A DNA stretch of 64,000 nt, taken from NCBI GenBank assembly GCA_036395755.1, contig DASWCZ010000051.1:1-64000 (forward strand), in the 5' to 3' direction. The notes under the pieces were generated by a model that did no database searches, was not told the DNA's origin, and saw only the letters and a list, made by a program, of their open reading frames with translations. A program made the translations under genes and the position numbers. The first letter of the stretch is position 1. Each line of letters begins with the position of its first letter. The stretch comes from Gp7-AA6 sp036395755 (GTDB lineage Bacteria > Acidobacteriota > Thermoanaerobaculia > UBA5066 > Gp7-AA6). Below are positions 56,413 to 64,000 of the stretch, in pieces.

Positions 56413-57396
56413 ATGAATCGCGCACGCATCGTCGGAACCGGCGCCGCCGTACCGAAGAAAGTCTTGAGCAACGCGGATCTCGAGAAGCTCGTCGAGACCT
56501 CGGACGAGTGGATCACGAGCCGCACCGGCATCAAGGAGAGGAGGATCGTCTCGGACGGAGAGAAGTTCTCCGAGCTCTGCACGAAGGCGTCGGAGCTCGC
56601 ACTGAAGCGCGCGCACCTGCGCGCCGAAGAGCTCGACATGATCCTCGTCGGGACGATCTCGAGCGACATGCTCTTTCCGGCCACGTCCTGCCTTGTCCAG
56701 CACAACCTCGGCGCGACGAAAGCCGCGGCCTCCGACGTGTCAGCGGCCTGCGTCGGCTTCCTCTACGGACTTCACCTCGCCGACGGCCTGATCCAGTCGA
56801 ACAAGGCAGAGAACGTCCTCGTAGTCGGCGGCGAAATTCTTTCCCGGTTCGTCGACTGGACGGACCGATCGACCTGCGTTCTCTTCGGCGACGGCGCGGG
56901 CGCGGTCGTTCTCCGGGCGACGAAGGGCGACCACGGGATCCTCGGCAGCCGGATGAAGTCGAACGGCAGTTACGCGGACTTCATCTGTATGCCGGGCGGC
57001 GGCTCCAACCGGCCGGCGAACGATCCAACCCAGATCGAAGAGAAGCTCCCCTACATCAAGATGAAGGGGAACGAGACGTTCAAGGTGGCGGTCAAGGCGA
57101 TGGCCGACGTCACGTCGGAGCTCCTGAACGAGCAGGGCTTCACCCACGAGGAGATCGACCTCTTCATCCCGCACCAGGCAAACGAGCGGATCATCAACGC
57201 GGTCGGGGAGAAGCTGAAGATTGCGCCGTCGAAGGTCTACAAGAACATCGAACGGTACGGAAACACCTCGGCCGCCTCGATCCCGATCGCGCTCGACGAG
57301 TGTGCCCGGGAGGGCCGGATCCAAGCCGGGAACCTGGTCCTGCTGACCGCGTTCGGCGCGGGTCTCGTCTGGGGATCGGTCCTCGTGCGCTGGTAG
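56413..57396 (+). CDS. fabH: 3-oxoacyl-ACP synthase III
   Basis: FabH starts fatty-acid synthesis from acyl-CoA and malonyl-ACP. The 327-residue protein has catalytic C113 (SAACVGFLYG), H254 (FIPHQANERI) and N284 (RYGNTSAAS), and the start RIVGTGAAVPKKVLSN. It stands alone between plsX and fabD. Confidence 0.96.
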   Translation: MNRARIVGTGAAVPKKVLSNADLEKLVETSDEWITSRTGIKERRIVSDGEKFSELCTKASELALKRAHLRAEELDMILVGTISSDMLFPATSCLVQHNLGATKAAASDVSAACVGFLYGLHLADGLIQSNKAENVLVVGGEILSRFVDWTDRSTCVLFGDGAGAVVLRATKGDHGILGSRMKSNGSYADFICMPGGGSNRPANDPTQIEEKLPYIKMKGNETFKVAVKAMADVTSELLNEQGFTHEEIDLFIPHQANERIINAVGEKLKIAPSKVYKNIERYGNTSAASIPIALDECAREGRIQAGNLVLLTAFGAGLVWGSVLVRW

Positions 57397-57417
57397 CCGG
57401 GCGCCGCTCGCGACGCA

Positions 57418-58332
57418 TTGGGTAGCCTCGCTCTTCTCTTCCCCGGCCAGGGATCTCAGTTCGTCGGGATGGGGCGGAGGCTCTTCGAACGCTCGGCGCC
57501 GGCGCGCGCCGTCTTCGAGGAAGCGGATGACGCTCTCGGCTTCGCGCTGTCGCGTCTCTGCTTCGAGGGGCCCGAGGCGGAGCTCAAAGCGACCGCAAAT
57601 ACGCAACCGGCGATCCTGACGCATTCGGTCGCCGCACTCGCAGAGCTTCGCGCGGGCTCTGCCGAAAAGCTCGAAGGCGCCGCCTTCGCGGCGGGGCACT
57701 CTCTCGGCGAGTACTCGGCCTGCGTGGCGGCCGGCGCGCTCTCCTTTGCCGACGCCGTTCGGCTCGTGCGGCGGCGCGGAGAGTTCATGCAGGAAGCGGT
57801 GCCGGCGGGAGAAGGCGCGATGGCGGCGATCGTCGGGCTGCCCGCCGAAGAGGTCGAGGCCGCGTGTCGCGAGGCTGCCGGGGAAGAAATCGTTTCCGTG
57901 GCCAACTACAACTCCCCGGAGCAGGCCGTGATCGCGGGCCACGTCCGCGCGGTCGAGCGCGCTTCCGCCGCCTGCCTCGCAAAAGGAGCAAAACGCGCGA
58001 TTCCGCTGGCCGTCTCCGCTCCTTTCCACTCGCTTCTCATGCGGCCGGCTCGCGAGCGGATGGAGGGACTGCTCGCCGCGACCGAGTTCTCCGACGCCGC
58101 GATTCCAGTCGTCACGAACGTCGACGCGCTCCCCGCGTGGCGGGGCAACCTGCTGCGCGACGCCCTCGTCCGGCAGATCGATTCGCCGGTGCGCTGGGTG
58201 GAGAGCGTTCGGGCGCTCGCGCGGGAAGGGGTTGACCGTGGGCTGGAAATCGGCCCGGGCAACGTTCTCCTCGGACTCGTGCGTCGGATCGAGAAGGGAA
58301 TCCGAGTCGAGGCCTGGGGAGGCGAAGCGTGA
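57418..58332 (+). CDS. fabD: Malonyl-CoA:ACP transacylase
   Basis: FabD loads malonate onto ACP. The 304-residue protein begins LALLFPGQGSQFVGMG, with the nucleophile S95 in AGHSLGEYSA and the catalytic His in SAPFHSLLM. The start is TTG at 57418. Its stop overlaps the start of the beta-lactamase-like gene (GTGA), an unusual neighbour in a fab operon. Confidence 0.95.
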   Translation: MGSLALLFPGQGSQFVGMGRRLFERSAPARAVFEEADDALGFALSRLCFEGPEAELKATANTQPAILTHSVAALAELRAGSAEKLEGAAFAAGHSLGEYSACVAAGALSFADAVRLVRRRGEFMQEAVPAGEGAMAAIVGLPAEEVEAACREAAGEEIVSVANYNSPEQAVIAGHVRAVERASAACLAKGAKRAIPLAVSAPFHSLLMRPARERMEGLLAATEFSDAAIPVVTNVDALPAWRGNLLRDALVRQIDSPVRWVESVRALAREGVDRGLEIGPGNVLLGLVRRIEKGIRVEAWGGEA

Positions 58333-59267
58333 GACGGAACCTCTGCGCCGCATCCGTCGTCGCCCTGCTCCTTGCGACCGGCTGCACGGCTGCGCATCTG
58401 CGACCCGTTGCGCCGCCCGTCTCCTCCGCGATCGACGCCGCCGTAGACGGCGGCGCGCGGCTGTGCGGGTGCCGGATCGGCGTCGCGGCGCGTCACCTCG
58501 AGAGCGACCTCGCCTATGAGCACAACGCCGGCGAGAGCTTCGAGGCCGCGTCGGTCATCAAGATCGCCGTCCTGACCGAAGCGATGGCCGGCGTCCGGGA
58601 AGGCTCGATCGACCTGTCCGAGCGTTGGACGCTGACCACCCCGAAGAAGGCGGCGGAGTCGGGCTGGTTGAAGCTCTTCGATCCCGGGCTCAATCCCACC
58701 TGGAACGACATGTTGACGCTCATGATCGGCCCCTCGGACAACACGGCGACCGATGCCTGGATCGAACGGCTCGGGATCGACCGGATCAACGCGCGAATGG
58801 AGTCGCTGGGTTTTCGCCATTTGCGGCTACTCTCGCTCCTGCCCTGGCTCGACTCGACGGTACCGGGGCCCCGCTGGAACGGGCTCAAGTTCGGAACCGT
58901 GACGCCGCGCGAAGTTGCCGAGTGGCTGGCGCGGGTCGCGCGGGGAGAGCTTCTCGATGCCGAGTCGTCCCGGCGGATGTTCCAGTACCTGGATACGAGC
59001 CCGAGCCGGTCGCGCCTGGCGCGGCGCTTTTCTTCGGCGGCACTCTGGGCCGGGAAGACCGGCACGATGTCGGGCGTGCGCAACGACGCGGGGATCCTCC
59101 GGACGGAGAAGGGCCGCTTCGTCCTCGTCGTCTTGACCGGCGGCAGCTCGGCCGCGCAGGAGAACGCGGTGACGCATCCCGCCGCAGTGGCGATGGGAGA
59201 GATCGGGCGCGTGATCGTGGATGAATGGAGTCGCGATCTGCCGGACATTGCGGGGGAACCAAGGTGA
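58329..59267 (+). CDS. Class A beta-lactamase-like serine hydrolase (lipoprotein)
   Basis: A 312-residue lipoprotein: the lipobox ends LLATGC, with C19 as the modified residue. The serine motifs are S75-x-x-K78 (ASVIKI), SDN at 136-138 (GPSDNTATD) and KTG at 243-245 (WAGKTGTMSG). The general ordering is that of class A beta-lactamases and DD-peptidase relatives. No clear E166-x-x-L-N motif is visible where the omega loop should be, so rapid hydrolysis of beta-lactams is doubtful; a peptidase or transpeptidase role is possible. It overlaps fabD as GTGA. A repeat separates it from fabG. Confidence 0.8.
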   Translation: MRRNLCAASVVALLLATGCTAAHLRPVAPPVSSAIDAAVDGGARLCGCRIGVAARHLESDLAYEHNAGESFEAASVIKIAVLTEAMAGVREGSIDLSERWTLTTPKKAAESGWLKLFDPGLNPTWNDMLTLMIGPSDNTATDAWIERLGIDRINARMESLGFRHLRLLSLLPWLDSTVPGPRWNGLKFGTVTPREVAEWLARVARGELLDAESSRRMFQYLDTSPSRSRLARRFSSAALWAGKTGTMSGVRNDAGILRTEKGRFVLVVLTGGSSAAQENAVTHPAAVAMGEIGRVIVDEWSRDLPDIAGEPR

Positions 59268-59279
59268 CAGCCGCAGGCT

Positions 59280-59384
59280 GTCATCCTGAGTCCTTCACCT
59301 TCGCTCAGGACGGGGGGGTCCGCCGCGAAGGATCTCTCTCTCGTCGAGGAGAGATTCCTCGGCGGCTGCGCGCCTCGGAATGAC
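59280..59384. repeat. 105-bp nested-palindrome repeat (GTCATCC family), copy 2
   Basis: Ends are GTCATCCTGAG and CTCGGAATGAC (inverted with two mismatches). The centre has GCGAAGGATCTC... with GAGAGATTCCTC as its partner. It fills the gap between the hydrolase gene and fabG. The ATG at 59380, an alternative fabG start, lies at its end. Confidence 0.75.
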
Positions 59385-59409
59385 AAGAGAGACGTTAGAC
59401 TCCTTGCAA

Positions 59410-60153
59410 ATGAACCGATTTGACGGCCGTGTCGCCCTGGTCACCGGCGCATCGCGCGGGATCGGCGAGGCGATCGCCCGGCGTCTCGCCGCGGAAGGCG
59501 CGACGCTCCTCGCGGCGGCGCGCTCGACGCAGGCTCTGGCGCAGGTGGTGGCGGACATCGCCAGCGCCGGCGGCCGAGCGCGGGCGCTCGCGCTCGACGT
59601 CTCCGACGCCTCGTCGATCGAATCCGTCATGAAGAGCGCGCTCGAGGAGCACGGACAGGTCGACGTTCTCGTCAACAACGCGGGAATCGCGGAGGACAAC
59701 CTGATTCTGCGCATGTCCCGCGAGGCGTGGGACCGGGTCCTGGCGACCAACCTGACCGGCGCCTTTCTTCTCACCCAGGCCGTCGTCAAGGGCATGGTGC
59801 GCCGCCGTTATGGCCGGATCGTCAACGTGACCTCGGTGGTCGGCCTGATGGGCAACGCCGGCCAGGCGAACTATGCCGCGGCCAAAGCCGGCCTCGTGGG
59901 CTTGACGCGCTCGGTCGCTCGCGAGCTCGGCTCGCGCGACATCACCTGCAACGCCGTCGCGCCCGGATTCATCGCGACCGCGATGACCGACCGGATGACG
60001 GAGCAGGCGCGCGGGACACTCTCCACGCAGATCCCGGTTCAGCGGCTGGGCACGCCGCAAGATGTCGCGGCGGCAGTGGCCTTCCTCGCCTCCGAAGAGG
60101 CCGGATACGTGACTGGGGCCGTGCTGAACGTGAGCGGGGGACTCTACATGTGA
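59410..60153 (+). CDS. fabG: 3-oxoacyl-ACP reductase
   Basis: FabG reduces 3-oxoacyl-ACP with NADPH. The 247-residue SDR has TGASRGIGEAI (12-22), NNAG (89-92), the S142-Y155-K159 triad (TSVVGLMGNAGQANYAAAK) and TNLTGAF. The start is the ATG at 59410; the ATG at 59380 would add 10 residues encoded partly by the repeat. Confidence 0.96.
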   Translation: MNRFDGRVALVTGASRGIGEAIARRLAAEGATLLAAARSTQALAQVVADIASAGGRARALALDVSDASSIESVMKSALEEHGQVDVLVNNAGIAEDNLILRMSREAWDRVLATNLTGAFLLTQAVVKGMVRRRYGRIVNVTSVVGLMGNAGQANYAAAKAGLVGLTRSVARELGSRDITCNAVAPGFIATAMTDRMTEQARGTLSTQIPVQRLGTPQDVAAAVAFLASEEAGYVTGAVLNVSGGLYM

Positions 60154-60165
60154 GCGGGAAGACCT

Positions 60166-60224
60166 TTTAAGGTTTCCGTTTTACGACTTAGAATACGGCG
60201 GCTTCCCGATCGTCAAGAAGGAGG
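60166..60224 (+). promoter_or_regulatory. Probable acpP promoter and ribosome site
   Basis: TTTAAG (60166-60171) and TAGAAT (60189-60194) are 17 bases apart, a fair sigma-70 pair. The strong ribosome site AAGGAGG (60218-60224) lies four bases before the acpP ATG. A separate promoter fits the high ACP level usually needed. The weak -35 box limits confidence. Confidence 0.4.
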
Positions 60225-60228
60225 ATGG

Positions 60229-60468
60229 ATGGCTGTCGAAGAAAAAGTGAAGAGCATCATCGTCGAGCAGCTGGGCGTCGATGCCAATGAGGTGACCCCC
60301 GAAGCGTCGTTCGTGGACGACCTGGGCGCGGATTCTCTCGACACCGTCGAGCTGGTCATGGCTTTCGAGGAAGCGTTCAACATCGAGATTCCGGACGAGG
60401 CCGCGGAGAAGATCCAGAAGGTCAAGGACGCCGTCGAGTACATCGAGAAGAACTCCCCGCAAAACTGA
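60229..60468 (+). CDS. acpP: Acyl carrier protein
   Basis: A 79-residue acidic ACP with the phosphopantetheine site S36 in DLGADSLDTVELVMAFEE. It has the usual start VEEKVKSIIVEQLGV and end VKDAVEYIEK. It is followed 7 bases later by fabF. Confidence 0.98.
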   Translation: MAVEEKVKSIIVEQLGVDANEVTPEASFVDDLGADSLDTVELVMAFEEAFNIEIPDEAAEKIQKVKDAVEYIEKNSPQN

Positions 60469-60475
60469 ACAAACC

Positions 60476-61726
60476 ATGCCTCGCCTTTCCTCTCCGCGCC
60501 GCGTGGCCGTGACGGGGGTGGGACTCGTCTCGCCGCTCGGTATCGGCAACGAAGACAACTGGGCCGCGCTCATTGCGGGGAAGAGCGGCGTGGGTCCCAT
60601 CACCCGTTTCGACGCCTCGGCGCTCACCTGCCGCATCGCCGGTGAGGTGAAGGGGTTCGATCCTTCTCTCTACATCGAGAAGAAGGAAATCAAGAAGATG
60701 GACACCTTCATCCACTACGCGATGGCGGCGGCGCACTTCGCGTTGACCGACTCCGAGCTCCCGGTGAACGACGAGAACCGGGAGCGGATCGCGGTCGTCA
60801 TCGGCTCGGGGATCGGAGGGCTGCCGATCATCGAGGAGACGCAGAAGAACTTCCTCGAGCGCGGCCCGCGCGTGATCTCGCCGTTCTTCATCACGGCCCT
60901 GATCGCGAACGAAGCGGCGGGCAACGTGTCGATCAAGTATGGTCTGAAGGGGCCGAACCTGACCACGGTGACCGCCTGCACGACCGGAGCGCACGCGGTC
61001 GGCGAGGCGTACCGGATGATCCAGTACGGCGACGCGGATGCGGCGATCGCCGGCGGGACCGAGTCCGTCATCACGCCGCTCGCGGTCGGCGGCTTCGCCG
61101 TCATGCGCGCTCTCTCGACCCGCAACGACGAGCCGGAACGCGCCTCCCGGCCCTGGGACCGCGACCGGGACGGTTTCGTGATGGGCGAGGGCGCGGGCTT
61201 GGTCGTGCTCGAAGAGATGGAGGCGGCGAAGAAGCGCGGGGCCCGGATCTACGCAGAGCTCGTCGGCTACGGCCTCTCCGGCGACGCGTACCACATCGCG
61301 GCGCCTTCCGAGGACGGGGACGGTCCCGCGCGGGTGATGAAAAACGCCCTCGCGGATGCCGGGATCGCGCCGGAACAGGTCGGGTACATCAACGCGCACG
61401 GCACCTCGACGCCGATGGGAGACAAGGTCGAAACGATCGCCATCAAGATGGTCTTCGGCAACCAAGCCTACAAGGTGGCGGTCTCCTCGACGAAGTCTTC
61501 GACCGGCCATCTGCTCGGCGCGGCCGGAGGCCTCGAGACCGGAATCGTTGCGCTCGCTCTGCATCACGGAGTCCTCCCTCCTACGATCAACTACGAGACG
61601 CCGGATCCGGACTGCGACCTCGACTACGTCCCGAACGAAGCGCGGCAGAAGCGCGTCGAGTACGCGCTGTCGAACTCGTTCGGCTTCGGAGGGACGAACG
61701 GCTGCCTGGTCTTGAAGGCCGTTTGA
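60476..61726 (+). CDS. fabF: 3-oxoacyl-ACP synthase II
   Basis: FabF extends acyl-ACP chains. The 416-residue protein has catalytic C168 (TVTACTTGAHA), H308 (NAHGTSTPMGD) and H345 (SSTGHLLGAAG), with K340 next to it. It completes the fab gene run; fabI, fabZ and acc genes are not in this window. Confidence 0.97.
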   Translation: MPRLSSPRRVAVTGVGLVSPLGIGNEDNWAALIAGKSGVGPITRFDASALTCRIAGEVKGFDPSLYIEKKEIKKMDTFIHYAMAAAHFALTDSELPVNDENRERIAVVIGSGIGGLPIIEETQKNFLERGPRVISPFFITALIANEAAGNVSIKYGLKGPNLTTVTACTTGAHAVGEAYRMIQYGDADAAIAGGTESVITPLAVGGFAVMRALSTRNDEPERASRPWDRDRDGFVMGEGAGLVVLEEMEAAKKRGARIYAELVGYGLSGDAYHIAAPSEDGDGPARVMKNALADAGIAPEQVGYINAHGTSTPMGDKVETIAIKMVFGNQAYKVAVSSTKSSTGHLLGAAGGLETGIVALALHHGVLPPTINYETPDPDCDLDYVPNEARQKRVEYALSNSFGFGGTNGCLVLKAV

Positions 61727-61742
61727 GGCCGGCGCGTCCGTC

Positions 61743-62528
61743 GTGAACTCTCTCGTTGCGATCGCCTACGTGCCCGACACGGAGACCCGGATCAAGGTCG
61801 CGGCGGACGGGAGATCTCTCGACGAGAGAGATGTGAAGTGGATCGTTTCTCCGTACGACGAGTTCGCGCTCGAGGAGGCGCTCCGCACGAAGGAAGCCGC
61901 CGGCGCCGGCGTGGTGACGGTCATGACGGTCGGGCCCGAGCGGTCGAAGACCGGCCTGCGCGAGTGTCTCGCCCGGGGAGCCGACGAGGCGGTTTGGGTC
62001 GATTCGGGAGACTCCCGATATCTCGACGCCCTGGCGACGGCGAAAGCGATCGCCGCGGTCGCCCGCGAAGGCAAGTACGACTTCTTCTGGTTCGGCCAGA
62101 AGGGAGTGGGCGCCGACGAGTCCCTCATCGGACCGATGGTCGCCGAGCTGCTCGACCTGCCGCACGTGGGCAGCGTCGTGAAGCTCGAGGTTGCTCCCGG
62201 CAAGGTGACGGCGCACCGCGAGATCGAGGGCGCGCACGAGGTCGTCGAATCGTCGCTGCCGGTCGTGCTCACCGCGCAGAAAGGCCTGAACGAGCCGCGG
62301 TACGCCTCGTTGAAGGGAATCATGGGAGCGAAAAAGAAACCGATTGCCGAAAAGAAGCTCGCGAGCCTCGGCATCCCGGAGGCCGACGCCGCCAATGCCA
62401 AGACGCGGTGGCGCAAGCTCGAGCTGCCGCCGCCCCGCCAGGCCTGCCACATGATTCCGGCGGACGATCCCGCGGCCGCCGCGAAGGAGCTCGTCCGGCT
62501 TCTGCGGGAAGAGGCGAAGGTCCTGTGA
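61743..62528 (+). CDS. etfB: Electron transfer flavoprotein, beta subunit
   Basis: A 261-residue EtfB starting at GTG 61743. The family pattern includes the early IKVAADGRSLDERDVKWIVSPYDEFALEEALR, the VVTVMTVGP strand, and DFFWFGQKGVGADESLIGPMVAELL. The end NAKTRWRKLELPP matches the family. It pairs with etfA, 16 bases downstream. Confidence 0.93.
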   Translation: MNSLVAIAYVPDTETRIKVAADGRSLDERDVKWIVSPYDEFALEEALRTKEAAGAGVVTVMTVGPERSKTGLRECLARGADEAVWVDSGDSRYLDALATAKAIAAVAREGKYDFFWFGQKGVGADESLIGPMVAELLDLPHVGSVVKLEVAPGKVTAHREIEGAHEVVESSLPVVLTAQKGLNEPRYASLKGIMGAKKKPIAEKKLASLGIPEADAANAKTRWRKLELPPPRQACHMIPADDPAAAAKELVRLLREEAKVL

Positions 62529-62544
62529 CGACCCCAACGGGTCC

Positions 62545-63513
62545 GTGAAGTTTCTCGTCTTCATCGAGCAGCGCGAGGGCAGGATCCGAAAGGCTTCGCT
62601 CGAGGCGCTCGCGCTCGCGCGGCGGCTGGCGGGCGGACCGGTCGCCGCCGTGCTGCCGGGGAAGGGCGTGACGCCCTTCGCGGGAGCGCTCGGGAAGTCC
62701 GGGGCGGGCGTCGTCTACGTCGCCGACCGCGACGACCTCGGGCTCTACAGCAACAAGGGGTACGTCGGTGCGCTCGACGCGGCCGCGCAGAAGGAGGGAC
62801 CCGACGCCGTTCTGATCGCCGCGACCGCGATGGGCAAGGACGTCGCGCCTCGCTTTGCCGCACGCCGGGACGTATCGGTCCTCGCCGACGTGATGGACCT
62901 GCGCCTCGAAGGGGATCGCCTCGTCGGCTCCCGCCCCGTGTACTCCGGAAAAGCGCGCGCGGAGGTCGACTGCGGCACGGCTGCGCTCCAGATCGCGACC
63001 ACGCGGCCCAACGTCTTTCCCGCCGAAAGAGACGAGGCGGCGCCGGAGGCGCGGGTCGAGAGCCTGGACCTCCCTGAGATCGCCCCGCGCGCCCACGTGC
63101 TTTCCGTCGAGACGCCCGAGTCGAAAGAGCTCGACGTCGCAGAGGCTGACGTCATCGTGTCGGGCGGCCGCGGCATCAAGGGACCTGAGAACTGGCCGCT
63201 CATCCGGGATCTTCAGCAGGCCCTGGGCGCGGCCCTCGGCGCGTCGCGGGCAGTCGTGGACGCGGGCTGGATCGACCACCAGCACCAGGTTGGTCAGACC
63301 GGGAAGGTCGTTTCGCCGACTCTGTACGTCGCCTGCGGAATCTCCGGCGCAATCCAGCATCTGGCGGGGATGGGAACCTCGAAAGTCATCGTCGCGTTGA
63401 ACAAGGACCCGGAAGCGCCGATCTTCAAGGTTGCGACCTACGGGATCGTCGGCGACATCTTCCGGACCGTGCCGGAGGTGGCGAAAGCGGTGCGAGCCGC
63501 GAAGGCGGAATAG
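62545..63513 (+). CDS. etfA: Electron transfer flavoprotein, alpha subunit
   Basis: A 322-residue EtfA starting at GTG. The C-terminal FAD domain has VSGGRGIKGPENW, SRAVVDAGWIDHQHQVGQTGKVVSPTLYVACGISGAIQHLAGM and KDPEAPIFKVATYGIVGD. It forms an FAD-containing dimer with EtfB and passes electrons from acyl-CoA dehydrogenases. The next gene (63836) is a membrane protein, perhaps its quinone-side partner. Confidence 0.96.
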   Translation: MKFLVFIEQREGRIRKASLEALALARRLAGGPVAAVLPGKGVTPFAGALGKSGAGVVYVADRDDLGLYSNKGYVGALDAAAQKEGPDAVLIAATAMGKDVAPRFAARRDVSVLADVMDLRLEGDRLVGSRPVYSGKARAEVDCGTAALQIATTRPNVFPAERDEAAPEARVESLDLPEIAPRAHVLSVETPESKELDVAEADVIVSGGRGIKGPENWPLIRDLQQALGAALGASRAVVDAGWIDHQHQVGQTGKVVSPTLYVACGISGAIQHLAGMGTSKVIVALNKDPEAPIFKVATYGIVGDIFRTVPEVAKAVRAAKAE

Positions 63514-63519
63514 ATATGT

Positions 63520-63598
63520 CGTGGGGACAGGTCCCACGGACCTGCACCCACCACAGTCCACCGTGGGGACAGGTCCTGCGGACCTGCACCCACCGCAG
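63520..63598. repeat. Two 37-bp palindromic repeats, opposite orientation to those at 33.1 kb
   Basis: Units lie at 63520-63556 and 63562-63598, five bases apart. Stems are CAGGTCC paired with GGACCTG, with three-base loops. They begin seven bases after the etfA stop. With 63621-63755 they fill most of the 322-base gap before the next gene; the remaining bases 63756-63835 hold nothing I can identify. Confidence 0.85.
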
Positions 63599-63620
63599 TC
63601 CACCGCGCTCGCTGCGCACG

Positions 63621-63755
63621 GGATCTGGCTGCGCCACCGGCGCTCGGCTCGGCAAGCGAGCCTCGACCAAGCGCCTGATCCCTCGCTCGCTCGCGCTCCC
63701 GCGGCGCGAGGCTCCTCCCTCGATTACCTCGGGAGACTCCTCGCGCCGCGAACTA
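63621..63755. repeat. 135-bp dispersed repeat, copy 2 (see 30426-30560)
   Basis: Same length and order of blocks as copy 1, including TCCCTCGATTACCTCGGGAG unchanged and the CTA end. It lies in the intergenic gap after etfA, next to the palindrome pair; at 30.4 kb the repeat stands without a palindrome neighbour. Confidence 0.75.
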
Positions 63756-63835
63756 AAGGGGAAGATTCGCGAGCTGTGTGCGGGTGCGAAGCAGATCGTT
63801 CGCCAGGGAGCGTGACGGTCGATTAAAGTTAAGCG

Positions 63836-64000
63836 GTGCTGCCGCTGCCGACCGAGCAAACCCTCCTCGGCCTTCCGGGCACCTGGTTCTTCGGCCTCCT
63901 CGTCCTCCTCGCGACCGCCGCGTTCGTCTACTCGATGTCGCGGCGGGTTCGCGTCTTCTTCGCGACCGCGCCGGAAAACCGATTCGACCGGATCGGCACG
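63836..64000 (+). CDS. Membrane protein N-terminus, probable ETF-linked oxidoreductase (cut by window edge)
   Basis: Fifty-five codons from GTG 63836. One membrane helix (about 17-36, TWFFGLLVLLATAAFVYSMS) is followed by a basic turn RRVRVFFATAPENRFDRIGT. The position after etfBA and this type of start resemble membrane Fe-S/heterodisulfide-reductase-like proteins that link ETF to quinone, but no Fe-S motif is within the window. Confidence 0.5.
   Translation, partial: MLPLPTEQTLLGLPGTWFFGLLVLLATAAFVYSMSRRVRVFFATAPENRFDRIGT

Noticed and set aside
58329..59267. Antibiotic-resistance beta-lactamase
   Set aside because: The deacylation glutamate motif is not visible and there are no resistance-gene or mobile-element neighbours.

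Overview
The window looks like a chromosomal segment of a GC-rich, Gram-negative, LPS-making bacterium. It carries kdsA, kdsB, kdsC, kdsD, an LpxH-type phosphatase, lolA and an outer-membrane barrel protein. Several features recall Acidobacteriota: a membrane cytochrome/TPR protein near a CRTAC1-type protein, a TMTC-like TPR glycosyltransferase, and secreted P-domain subtilases. The phylum is an inference; there is no rRNA or tRNA gene to settle it. Genes are tightly packed and many are joined by ATGA or GTGA stop/start overlaps.

Layout. 0-2 kb: start of a CRTAC1-like lipoprotein, then a small toxin-antitoxin islet (DUF104/VapC pair and two lone antitoxin-like genes). 2-8 kb: a five-heme membrane cytochrome with TPRs and a secreted subtilase. 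8-13.6 kb: lpxH-like, aroA, a sigma-54 activator and a TMTC-like protein. 13.5-19.6 kb (minus strand): DUF2062, thiL, lon, hsp20, nrdR and a flippase-like membrane protein. 19.7-24.5 kb: a secreted repeat protein, a C-terminal processing protease, tatA and tatC. 24.4-28.6 kb: a GGCT-like gene, a membrane protein, kdsC, kdsD and an anti-sigma-like fusion. 28.6-30.4 kb: an extradiol dioxygenase coupled to a DedA-rhodanese gene with an in-frame TGA. 30.5-33.9 kb: kdsB-pyrG-kdsA. 34-43 kb: a prenyl synthase, yajQ, lolA, purH, tusA, a barrel protein and recA. 43-50 kb: pgpA-murB-manC-moxR-DUF58-transglutaminase. 50-54.5 kb: an exopolysaccharide cassette. 54.6-61.7 kb: yceD-rpmF-plsX-fabH-fabD-(serine hydrolase)-fabG-acpP-fabF. 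61.7-64 kb: etfB, etfA and the start of a membrane protein.

The most interesting point is the DedA-rhodanese gene at 29459-30403. A TGA replaces the second cysteine of a YC-x-C-PNE active-site motif. The frame then continues through 45 well-conserved rhodanese codons, and a SECIS-like hairpin follows at a suitable distance, so it is a candidate selenoprotein. Second are three families of dispersed structured repeats. In one 37-bp palindrome family the stem bases covary between copies, and one tandem pair has become coding sequence for the C-terminal tail of KdsB.
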